Below, piece by piece: positions 1 through 6,857 of a stretch of DNA of 64,000 nt (position 1 is the stretch's first letter; the number at the start of each line of letters is the position of its first letter). Source of the stretch: Amycolatopsis cihanbeyliensis (lineage in GTDB: Bacteria; Actinomycetota; Actinomycetes; Mycobacteriales; Pseudonocardiaceae). The DNA lies in assembly GCF_006715045.1 (NCBI RefSeq), contig NZ_VFML01000002.1, positions 186,001 to 250,000 on the forward strand. Direction: 5' to 3'. A program made the position numbers and the translations under genes. The notes under the pieces were generated by a model. It made no database searches and was not told the origin of the DNA. It saw only the letters and a program-made list of their open reading frames with translations.

Positions 1-435
1 TTGCTGCCACAGCAGGGAGGCGATCATCTCTGCCTCCTGCTCGTCCTCGCTGGAGTACGCCGAGCGGGCGAACAGGTGCTCGATCAGCTCCGGCCGCACG
101 TGCGGAGCCATCCGGGCCGCGTCGCCGACGCTGAGCAGGCACTCGCCCTCGTGTTCGGCGATCATATGGCCGACCTCGTGCAGGATGATGTGGTCCTGGT
201 GCAGGGAGCTGGTCTGCGCGGCGTAGACGATCACGTCGCGGTCGGCCTCCCGCACCCACATCCCGCAGGTTCCGCCCGCGGCCCGGGCCGTCGGATACAG
301 GTCGATGGGCCTGCCCCGGTGCTGCTCCAGCCGATCCACCAACTGATCGACGTCCAGCGGCACCGGGATTCCGACGGAACGTTCCAGCTCGCGCACCCGT
401 GCCTCGCTGCGTCGCCGCAACTCCGCATAACGCAC
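1..435 (-). CDS. ImmA/IrrE-type metallopeptidase (3' end cut by window edge)
   Basis: Reading leftward from a GTG at 435, the protein begins MRYAELRRRSEARVRELE and contains HEVGHMIAEHEG, the HExxH zinc-peptidase signature of the ImmA/IrrE (M78) family. These proteins usually cleave or bind a partner XRE repressor. The start was chosen from a GGGAGGAG ribosome site about 11 bases upstream and because a paralogue at 2464-3036 has the same N-terminal pattern (M R x x E L R R R). The gene runs off the left edge after about 145 codons, so the C-terminus is missing. It lies about 115 bases downstream of an XRE regulator in the same orientation, the normal arrangement for such pairs. The substrate and any toxin, phage or ICE link cannot be read from the sequence. 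Confidence 0.85.
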   Translation of the reverse strand, partial: MRYAELRRRSEARVRELERSVGIPVPLDVDQLVDRLEQHRGRPIDLYPTARAAGGTCGMWVREADRDVIVYAAQTSSLHQDHIILHEVGHMIAEHEGECLLSVGDAARMAPHVRPELIEHLFARSAYSSEDEQEAEMIASLLWQQ

Positions 436-550
436 GGCGGTGTCACTCCTCCCGACAGCCCCCGCCAGAGGCGGATCCGCTGTCCGGGCCAGCCTCATAC
501 AGGCGGCCTGGTGCCTCCCCTCACCACGATCCCGCCCGCCGGACATCATG

Positions 551-1012
551 TCACGCTTCGTCCGCCTCCGCGGCGGCACTACTACCCCGCCTGCGGCGGC
601 GGGGGCCGGTCGAGCGGTCCTCGTACCGCCCGAGCTCGCTGATGATGTTGACCACCGAACGGCGCGCCTCCGGACTCAACTTCATCGTCCGCAAGGCGAC
701 ATCGCGGACCTCGGCGTCCCGCATCGCCTGCAGGATCTCGATCTCGTCGTCGATCAGCTTCGCCTGCGCGTCGTCGAAGAAGTACGCCACCGGGACACCG
801 AAGAAGTCGGCGAGCGCCTCGAGATGGTGCTTGGTCGGGTTGTCCCGCAGGCCCTTGCGGAGTTGCCAGATGTAGGCGGCCGAGATGGTGGGGCCGTCCT
901 TGGCCTTGATCGCCTGCGCGACCTCCTCGTAGCTGTACGGGCCACGGTCGGCGGGATGCACCACCGTGAGCAGGTGATCGAGCTTCTGCGCGAGCGATCG
1001 CCCCTCAGTCAT
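551..1012 (-). CDS. EspR-like XRE-family transcriptional regulator
   Basis: This 153-residue protein has an N-terminal helix-turn-helix (ISAAYIWQLRKGLRDNP followed by ALADFFGVP) and a C-terminal helical region, the layout of mycobacterial EspR. The phrases RGPYSYEEVAQAI, YIWQLRKG and AMRDAEVRDVALR resemble EspR closely enough to suggest the same family, known for DNA-looping control of cell-wall and secretion genes. ATG 1012 is preferred over ATG 1042 because GGGGAAAGG lies about nine bases upstream. The C-terminus ends in an Arg/Ala-rich tail (residues about 135-153). It precedes an ImmA/IrrE gene on the same strand, so it may be that protein's partner. Whether it is a global EspR orthologue or a local phage-type repressor is unclear. 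Confidence 0.85.
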   Translation of the reverse strand: MTEGRSLAQKLDHLLTVVHPADRGPYSYEEVAQAIKAKDGPTISAAYIWQLRKGLRDNPTKHHLEALADFFGVPVAYFFDDAQAKLIDDEIEILQAMRDAEVRDVALRTMKLSPEARRSVVNIISELGRYEDRSTGPRRRRRGSSAAAEADEA

Positions 1013-1135
1013 GTCGCGCAACCTTTCCCCAGTAACACTCATGCCAGTAGTGAGTTACAGCCTAGCTCGTTTACATCAGTTGAGAGTATCGCAGCTCCGG
1101 CTTATGCTATCCACCTCGGACGTAAACCGAGATAA

Positions 1136-1175
1136 ACGGCCGGGCATCTCCTGGGGGTAGGTGCCCGGCCGTTTC
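1136..1175. terminator. Bidirectional terminator-like hairpin
   Basis: ACGGCCGGGCA (1136-1146) and TGCCCGGCCGT (1162-1172) form a perfect 11-bp stem with a 15-base loop, followed on the plus strand by TTTCTG. On the minus strand the stem is followed by TTTATC. It sits upstream of the leftward EspR-like gene and before a degraded transporter locus, so it may be the old terminator of something to the right or an insulator. Confidence 0.55.
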
Positions 1176-1282
1176 TGTCTACAAATCCCTCACCAGCCGT
1201 TGACCGGCACACCCTCGGTGACCGAGCTTCACATCGAACAACGTTCACGTCAGTGCATGGCGTCCACATATGCAAAGAAGTC

Positions 1283-1787
1283 GCTGCGTTCACCGAGTCC
1301 ACCGGGCCGTACCTGCTGCGGTGGTTCGACCGGAACCTGGGCGCGGGCAGGTACGAGGTGGTACCGCCCCGGCCGGGCCGGGTGGCGGCAGGGCCGGTCT
1401 CGCCGAGGGCGAGAACGTCTACCTGATGGCGGGTTCGGCCAGCCCCGAGGGGCAGCGCGCCTTCGCCGCGTTCGCCGCATCGCCGGAAGGCCAGCGCATC
1501 GCGATGGCCGGTGACGAGGACGGCGCCTTCGTGCGGCTCCCGGTGAACACCGAGGTGGACATGTCCCAGATCCGTTCCGACCAGCGCTGGTCGGTGTTCG
1601 ACGAGGTCTACGACCCTACGGCCGCTACGTGCCGAACGTGCCCAACTGGACATCGCTGCGCCAGCAGTCCGCCGAGGCGATCAACGCGTGGCCGCCGACT
1701 GCTCCGCGCGACCGCAGCAGCGGATGACCGAACTGGCAGGCCGGTTCACCGAGGAAGCTGAGGAAGCAGGGGGTGCTCGCGCGTTGA
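1283..1787 (+). pseudogene. Remnant of a carbohydrate ABC transporter substrate-binding protein
   Basis: Translation recovers the C-terminal part of a family-1 extracellular solute-binding protein in pieces. TGPYLLRWFDRNLGAGRYEVVP starts near 1283. After a frame change comes GENVYLMAGSASPEGQ and FAASPEGQRIAMAGD (about 1405-1610). Another shift near 1617 gives YGRYVPNVPNWTSLRQQ, and a last one near 1757 gives LRKQGVLAR and a stop at 1785-1787. At least three frameshifts are needed, and the N-terminal half, with signal peptide and lipobox, is absent. Such proteins normally deliver sugars to a MalF/MalG permease, and permease remnants follow directly with a 4-base overlap. This is a dead gene unless several independent sequencing errors are assumed. 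Confidence 0.75.
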
Positions 1788-2452
1788 GCCGCGCCGACCA
1801 GCGGGAACGCCGGGCGGGCGTGGTGCGGCGCGGCGCGGTCTGGTGCCCTGGTTGTTCCTCGCGCCCGCGCTGCTGCTGTTCCTGTACTTCAAGCTCATCC
1901 CGATCGGCAGGGCCATCGGGATGAGCTTCTACGAGGTGCGGCCGTTCCTCGGTAACGAGTGGGTGGGCCTGGTGGACAACTACGGCGAGGTCGTCGGCAG
2001 CCCCGGCTTCCTGCGGACCATCGGCCAGACCCTGCTGCTGGCCGCGGGCACCACGATCGGCTCCATCGTGTTCGGCCTGATACTCGCGCTGGCGGTCGAA
2101 GGCAGGGCCCGACATCTGTGGTTCGTCCGGACCGCCCCCTTCCTCCCGGTGGTCGCCGCTGCGCACCTTCTGGTCGGTGGTGCTGCCGCTGTGCCGTCCC
2201 GCGCTGGCGGTGATCGCCGTCTTCGGCTTCACCATGATCTGGGATCAGCACCTGTTGCCGCCGATCGTGGCCACCGAACCCGGCCAGTACACCCTGCCGA
2301 TCGCGTTGCGCACCCCGCGCAGCGACGAGGAGGTGGGTTCCGGGATGTTGCTGGCCGGCGCGCTGCTTGCGCTACTGCCCTCGGTGGTGGCCTTCCTCGC
2401 CATGCGGCGACAGTTCATGCGCGGGCTCACCGCGGGGGCGATAATGGGGTGA
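1784..2452 (+). pseudogene. MalF/MalG-type sugar permease remnant, internal deletion chimera
   Basis: From a TTG at 1784 (SRADQRERRAG), after a frame change near 1840, the sequence reads as the N-terminus of a MalF-type permease: PWLFLAPALLLFLYFKLIP, then about 80 residues ending in LPVVAA near 2160. The next in-family sequence, in another frame, is RTFWSVVLPLCRPALAVIAV. This is the cytoplasmic EAA loop and last membrane segments of a MalG-type permease, ending RGLTAGAIMG at 2452. The rest of malF and most of malG are therefore missing. The join and frameshifts show an ABC sugar importer that was deleted and then decayed. No ATPase gene is nearby. Confidence 0.75.
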
Positions 2453-2463
2453 GCCACCGGTTC

Positions 2464-3036
2464 TCACAGCCACCCCACCCGATCGCCGAGGGCGGCGGCC
2501 ATCCGCTGGGCGGGCGCCTCCGCCGAAGCGGCCGGGGCGACCCGGTCGAGGACCGCGGCCCACTCCAGGATGATCGTGGCCACCGTCTCCGCCCGGCGCT
2601 CGTCCTCGCTGCGGTATCCGGTCCGCCGCAACGCTCTGCGTACCGCCTCGGGATCGAGATCCGGGTAACGCGCACGTAGGTCCCCGGGATCGACCCCGGG
2701 GTACAGCTCGGTGAGCAGCTCGTCGTCCCGCTCGTCACTGTCGCTACCGGCCAGGATGTGCCCGAGCTCGTGCAGGATGATGTGCCGCTGGTGCGCGTGG
2801 GTGGTCTCCTGCTGGTACAGAATGTAGTCGGCATCCCTGGCCGCGATCCAGGCGCCGAACGGTCCGGGAACCGGAATCGGGTGCGGCACCAGCCTGATCG
2901 CCCGCCCGCGCCGCTCCCCCACCCGCCGGCACAGCTCCTCGACATCCAGCGGTGGACGGATATCCAACGCGCGCAACAGCTCACGGCACCGGCGCCGCAG
3001 CTCCCGCTCTCTCACTCGCCACCCCGTTCGGCACAT
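2464..3036 (-). CDS. ImmA/IrrE-type metallopeptidase, second copy
   Basis: A 190-residue (or 183 from GTG 3015) paralogue of the protein at the left edge. It shows PLDVEELCRRVGERRGR, then HIILHELGHILAG with the HExxH zinc motif, and a C-terminal helical region. GTG 3015 gives the same N-terminal pattern as the paralogue (M R E R E L R R R) and follows GGGGTGG, so it may be the real start; ATG 3036 is the longest option. Unlike the first copy it has no adjacent XRE regulator: it stands between a dead ABC permease and a divergent DnaJ-domain gene. Known ImmA/IrrE proteins act on DNA-binding repressors, but the partner here is not identifiable. It may be an orphan left after loss of neighbours. 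Confidence 0.85.
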   Translation of the reverse strand: MCRTGWRVRERELRRRCRELLRALDIRPPLDVEELCRRVGERRGRAIRLVPHPIPVPGPFGAWIAARDADYILYQQETTHAHQRHIILHELGHILAGSDSDERDDELLTELYPGVDPGDLRARYPDLDPEAVRRALRRTGYRSEDERRAETVATIILEWAAVLDRVAPAASAEAPAQRMAAALGDRVGWL

Positions 3037-3229
3037 CCCGAGTGCACTTCCACCCCTGCGAATGCTCAGGTGAGCACTGACATTTCCACGAGTCTAGGCA
3101 CCTCGGGTCAGGTTAGCGAGGAAAGCCCTATATAGCACGTGAAAATCACCTGAACGCGGGTGCCACGGGATGCGCGCACCGCGCGGCGGACCCCATAGGG
3201 TGTCGGCGCAGCGGGAGGTGACCGGAGTC

Positions 3230-4366
3230 GTGGACGGGGTCGACTACTACGAGTTGCTCGGCGTGGGGCGAGATGCTTCCCCTGCCGAGATCAAGTCGGC
3301 GTACCGGTCGCTCGCCAGGACCATGCATCCGGACGCCGGTGGCACCGCCGGAACCTTCCGCCTGCTGCGGGAGGCCTACGAGACACTCAACGATCCGCGG
3401 CTACGGGCCGAGTACGACGAGGGTGAGCCGGACACCGACGAGGAGGAGTCCGCACCCCCGCCGCAGCCCCCGCCCCCGCGGACGCGCCGCCCTGGCACCA
3501 CCCGGTACCGCCAGGGCGGGCGGACCCGCGGGTTCGGAGAGGATCCCGGGTTCACCGCGCCGGCCCCGCGGATGGCGCTGCAGACGATCCCGTGGTGGGA
3601 CCGGGTGCACGCGGACGAACCCATCCTGTGCGTGCCGCGGCGCGGGCCGGGGCACGCGCCCGGGCTGGGCGCCCTCGCCACGGCGGCCCTGCTACTGCTC
3701 GCGCTGCCGCTCGGCATCCTCTCCGGCCCGGTGCTGATCGCCTGGCTGGTGTTACTGGCGGCCGCGCTGGGTGCGGTGGTGGTGCTGTCCCGCCGCTACC
3801 AGGCGGCAGCCCGCACCGACCGCGCGTTCACCGCGGAGTTCGGTGGGCGGCAGGTGCACGGTCGCGCCGGGCAGGAGACCGACGAGCTGGGCGAGCGGCT
3901 CACCGAGGACCTGCTCTCCCGCTACCTCACCCGGATGCCGGGTGCGCGGGTCTTCCACGGCCTCGCCTGGCCCGAGTCGGTGTTCGCCGACGTGCACCAC
4001 GCCGTGCTGTGCGGAAGGCGGCTGGTGCTCGTCGAGTCGAAGCTGTGGCTGCCGGGGCACTACACGGCAGGCCGGGACGGCACGCTGTGGCGCAACGGGA
4101 ACCGGTTCCGCGGCGGCGGCAGCAGGCTGGCCGAGAGCGTCGCCGCCTACCGCGAGCTGTTACCCGAGGTGGAGGTGCGCGGGGTGCTGATCGTGTACCC
4201 GAGCCGGTGGGGCGAGGTGACCACCGGCGAGGCCACCGGGGTGCCGGTACCGCCGATGACCCCCGAGCAGTTCGTCCGCGAGGTCGGTGACTGGCTGGCC
4301 GTGGACCCGTGCACCGTGGACCGGGATGTCGTCCGCACGGTGCACGGCCAGGTGGTCTCCGCCTGA
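3230..4366 (+). CDS. DnaJ-domain, two-TM protein with C-terminal NERD-like nuclease domain
   Basis: The 378-residue protein starts at GTG 3230, preceded by GGGAGGTGA, rather than at an upstream in-frame codon at 3170. Residues about 2-65 are a J domain with the HPD tripeptide (ARTMHPDAGG), which stimulates DnaK ATPase in known proteins. A Pro/Glu-rich linker follows. Two hydrophobic segments lie near residues 145-190 (ATAALLLLALPLGIL and LIAWLVLLAAALGAVVVL). The last 180 residues resemble a NERD nuclease-related domain: GQETDELGERLTEDLL, DVHHAVLCGRRLVLVESKLW, with an acidic-x-Lys (ESK) core. A J domain, membrane hairpin and nuclease-like domain in one protein is unusual. It could recruit a chaperone to the membrane during DNA uptake, processing or defence, but this is inference. 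Confidence 0.8.
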   Translation: MDGVDYYELLGVGRDASPAEIKSAYRSLARTMHPDAGGTAGTFRLLREAYETLNDPRLRAEYDEGEPDTDEEESAPPPQPPPPRTRRPGTTRYRQGGRTRGFGEDPGFTAPAPRMALQTIPWWDRVHADEPILCVPRRGPGHAPGLGALATAALLLLALPLGILSGPVLIAWLVLLAAALGAVVVLSRRYQAAARTDRAFTAEFGGRQVHGRAGQETDELGERLTEDLLSRYLTRMPGARVFHGLAWPESVFADVHHAVLCGRRLVLVESKLWLPGHYTAGRDGTLWRNGNRFRGGGSRLAESVAAYRELLPEVEVRGVLIVYPSRWGEVTTGEATGVPVPPMTPEQFVREVGDWLAVDPCTVDRDVVRTVHGQVVSA

Positions 4367-4452
4367 CACGGCGTCGGAGAACCGCCGGGAGCCGCGCCCC
4401 GCGACATGACACAGGTCACAGGATGCGCTCCCGGCTGAGGCTAGTACGGTTC

Positions 4453-4466
4453 TAAGCGCATGCTTA
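4453..4466. promoter_or_regulatory. TetR-type palindrome upstream of the fabG operon
   Basis: TAAGCG-CA-TGCTTA, 50 bases before the SDR start. It is almost identical to the palindrome at 16326-16339, which lies between a TetR gene and two SDR genes, so the same TetR may bind both (inference). Confidence 0.5.
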
Positions 4467-4515
4467 GTCAGCTCAGTGCTCAGTACAGCTCAGCGTCGAG
4501 TCCGAGGAGGAAACC

Positions 4516-5277
4516 GTGTCCGAATCACCGTCCAGGGTCGCGATCGTCACCGGGGCAGGCCGAGGCATCGGCGCGGCGATCGCCAACCGTCTCGCCGCCG
4601 ACGGGTTCGCCGTCGGCCTGCTCGATCTGGACGAGGCGAGCTGCGCGCGGGGCGCGGAGGCCATCACCGCCGACGGTGGGCGCGCACTCGGGATCGGCGT
4701 GGATGTGAGCGACACCGAGCAGGTGGAGGCCGCCGTCACCCGGGTGGCGGAGGAACTGGGCCCGCCGACCGTTCTGCTGAACAACGCCGGCATCACCAGG
4801 GACAACCTGCTGTTCAAGATGACCGACCAGGATTGGGACTCGGTACTGGGGGTACACCTGCGGGGCTCCTTCCTGATGAGCCGCGCGGTGCAGAAGTACA
4901 TGACCGAGCAGGGCTGGGGCCGCATCGTGAACCTGTCCAGCACCTCGGCGCTCGGCAACCGCGGGCAGGCCAACTACTCCACCGCGAAGGCCGGGATGCA
5001 GGGGCTGACCAAGACGTTGGCCATCGAGCTGGGCAAGTTCGGGGTCACGGTCAACGCGATCGCGCCAGGGTTCATCGCCACCGAGATGACCGCGGCCACC
5101 GCCGAACGCATCGGCATGTCCTTCGAGGACATGCAGCAGGCGGCCGCGCAGGAGATCCCGGTGCGCCGGGTCGGCCAGCCGGAGGACATCGCGAACATGG
5201 CCGCCTTCTTCGTCAGCGACCAGGCGTCCTTCGTCTCCGGCCAGGTCATCTACGTGGCCGGCGGCCCGAAGGCCTGA
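4516..5277 (+). CDS. fabG: FabG-like 3-oxoacyl-ACP/CoA reductase (SDR)
   Basis: A classical short-chain dehydrogenase of 253 residues. The NAD(P) motif is VTGAGRGIG near residues 11-19, followed by NNAG near 91 and the Ser / YSTAK catalytic set near 140-158. It probably interconverts 3-oxoacyl and 3-hydroxyacyl thioesters. The GTG start follows GAGGAGG at a good distance. A MaoC-type hydratase begins 16 bases downstream on the same strand, so the two together could perform the reduction and hydration steps of a fatty-acyl cycle. It belongs to the FabG branch by sequence feel, but its place among acyl-CoA dehydrogenases suggests catabolic or CoA-linked use rather than housekeeping fatty acid synthesis. 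Confidence 0.85.
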   Translation: MSESPSRVAIVTGAGRGIGAAIANRLAADGFAVGLLDLDEASCARGAEAITADGGRALGIGVDVSDTEQVEAAVTRVAEELGPPTVLLNNAGITRDNLLFKMTDQDWDSVLGVHLRGSFLMSRAVQKYMTEQGWGRIVNLSSTSALGNRGQANYSTAKAGMQGLTKTLAIELGKFGVTVNAIAPGFIATEMTAATAERIGMSFEDMQQAAAQEIPVRRVGQPEDIANMAAFFVSDQASFVSGQVIYVAGGPKA

Positions 5278-5293
5278 GCGGGAGGACATCGTC

Positions 5294-5749
5294 ATGCGCG
5301 TCTTCTCCGGCCTGGACTCCTTCGCCGCCGCGGTCGGCGAGCGGCTCGGGCACAGTGAATGGCACACGATCACCCAGGAACAGGTGAACCAGTTCGCCGA
5401 GGCCACCGGCGACCACCAGTGGATTCACCTCGACACGGAGCGCGCCGCGAGCGGGCCGTTCGGCGGCACGATCGCCCACGGCTACCTGACGCTCTCCCTG
5501 ATTCCGATGCTGGGCAAGGAGATCTACCAGGTCGACAACCTGACCATGGGGATCAACTACGGGCTGAACAAGGTGCGGTTCCCGCAGCCGGTGCGGGTCG
5601 GTTCCCGGGTACGGGCGACCGCCGAGCTGGTCGAGGTCTCCACGGCCGCCCATGGCGCCATCCAGGCCATCGTGCGCTGGACCATCGAGATCGAGGGCGA
5701 GGACAAACCGGCCTGCGTCGCCGATACCGTCGCCCGGCTACATGCCTGA
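5294..5749 (+). CDS. MaoC-like (R)-specific enoyl-CoA hydratase
   Basis: 151 residues with a single hot-dog domain. The hydratase signature is visible as FAEATGDHQWIHLD followed by the overhanging segment GGTIAHGYLTLSLIP; the Asp and His of this motif activate water in the (R)-hydratase family. The enzyme hydrates trans-2-enoyl thioesters to (R)-3-hydroxyacyl thioesters. It sits 16 bases after the fabG-like gene and before a phosphotransferase and acyl-CoA dehydrogenases, so it likely acts with them in breakdown or remodelling of an unidentified acyl substrate. Length is typical for the one-domain NodN/MaoC type. Confidence 0.85.
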   Translation: MRVFSGLDSFAAAVGERLGHSEWHTITQEQVNQFAEATGDHQWIHLDTERAASGPFGGTIAHGYLTLSLIPMLGKEIYQVDNLTMGINYGLNKVRFPQPVRVGSRVRATAELVEVSTAAHGAIQAIVRWTIEIEGEDKPACVADTVARLHA

Positions 5750-5780
5750 GCGGCGGCCCGGTATGTCGAGCGCTCAGGCA

Positions 5781-5796
5781 TACCGACTGGTCGGTA
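5781..5796. promoter_or_regulatory. TetR-type palindrome upstream of the phosphotransferase/ACAD operon
   Basis: Perfect 7-bp arms TACCGAC-TG-GTCGGTA, 33 bases before the phosphotransferase start. The half-site also occurs just upstream (CGGTATG at 5759-5765). The same core lies within the 28-bp palindrome at 16991-17018. Confidence 0.55.
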
Positions 5797-5828
5797 CTAT
5801 CCTCGGCCATGCGAGGTAAGGAGTGTCG

Positions 5829-6857
5829 ATGACGGATACCGGGCCGCCAGGACTCGACCTGGCACGACTGCGAGCCCACCTGGACACGCGGCTACCCGGG
5901 CTGGCCGCGGGGCCGTTGCGGGCCGAGGTCGTGGCAGGCGGCCGGTCCAACCTCACCTACGTGGTCACCGACGGCACCGATGAGTGGGTGCTGCGCAGGC
6001 CGCCGCTCGGGCACGTGCTGCCGACCGCGCACGACATGTCCCGGGAGTACCGGGTGGTCTCGGCACTGCACCCGACCGCCGTCCCGGTACCCCGCACGTT
6101 GCTGCTGGGTGCGGACGAGGACGTGCTCGGCGCCCCGTTCTACCTGATGGAGCTGGTGCGCGGCACTCCGTACCGCACCGAGCAGGAGCTGTCCGCGCTC
6201 GGGTCGGAGCGTACGAGGTCGATCGCGCTGGACCTGATCGACACCCTTGTCGAGTTGCACGCGGTCGATCCGGCCGCGGTGGGGCTGGCCGATTTCGGCC
6301 GGCCGGAAGGATTTCTGCACCGGCAGCTGCGCCGGTGGAAGAAGCAGCTGGACGGCTCCCGCAGCCGGGACCTGCCCGGGATCGACCGGTTGCATGACCG
6401 GCTGGCCGCCGCCGTGCCCGACTCCCCCGCGCCGGCGATCGTGCACGGCGACTACCGGCTGGACAACGTGCTGGTGAGCGGGCAGGACCGGATCACAGCG
6501 GTACTCGACTGGGAGATGTCCACCCTCGGTGATCCGCTGACCGATCTCGCCCTGATGGTCGCCTACGCCCAGCGGGAGACCTTGGGACTGACCTTCGTGG
6601 CCAACCCCAGCGGCGCCCCGGGTTACCCGGGCGTGCCGGAGATCGTCGAGCGCTACGCCGAGCGTTCCGGCCGGGACGTCTCCGGGCTGAACTGGTACGT
6701 CGGGCTGGCATTCTTCAAGCTGGCGGTGATCCTCGAGGGCATCCACTACCGCTACCGCGAGGGGCAGACCGTCGGCGCGGGCTTCGAGCAGGCCGGCGAC
6801 GGCGTGTTCCCGCTGATCGACCGTGGCAACGAGATCCTCGGGGAAGGGACTGGATGA
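5829..6857 (+). CDS. Phosphotransferase (APH/ACAD10-11-like kinase fold) family protein
   Basis: A 342-residue aminoglycoside-phosphotransferase-fold protein. The catalytic loop is HGDYRLDN (around residues 200-207) and the metal-binding DxE/D motif is LDWEMSTLGDP about 25 residues later; GGRSNLTYVV forms the nucleotide loop. ATG 5829 was chosen because AAGGAG lies six bases upstream. The gene overlaps the next acyl-CoA dehydrogenase by four bases. In mitochondria ACAD10 and ACAD11 carry this same kinase domain fused to an acyl-CoA dehydrogenase and process 4-hydroxy acyl-CoAs by phosphorylation. Here the two activities are separate, tightly coupled genes, so phosphorylation of a 4-hydroxyacyl-CoA is the best functional guess. 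Confidence 0.8.
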   Translation: MTDTGPPGLDLARLRAHLDTRLPGLAAGPLRAEVVAGGRSNLTYVVTDGTDEWVLRRPPLGHVLPTAHDMSREYRVVSALHPTAVPVPRTLLLGADEDVLGAPFYLMELVRGTPYRTEQELSALGSERTRSIALDLIDTLVELHAVDPAAVGLADFGRPEGFLHRQLRRWKKQLDGSRSRDLPGIDRLHDRLAAAVPDSPAPAIVHGDYRLDNVLVSGQDRITAVLDWEMSTLGDPLTDLALMVAYAQRETLGLTFVANPSGAPGYPGVPEIVERYAERSGRDVSGLNWYVGLAFFKLAVILEGIHYRYREGQTVGAGFEQAGDGVFPLIDRGNEILGEGTG

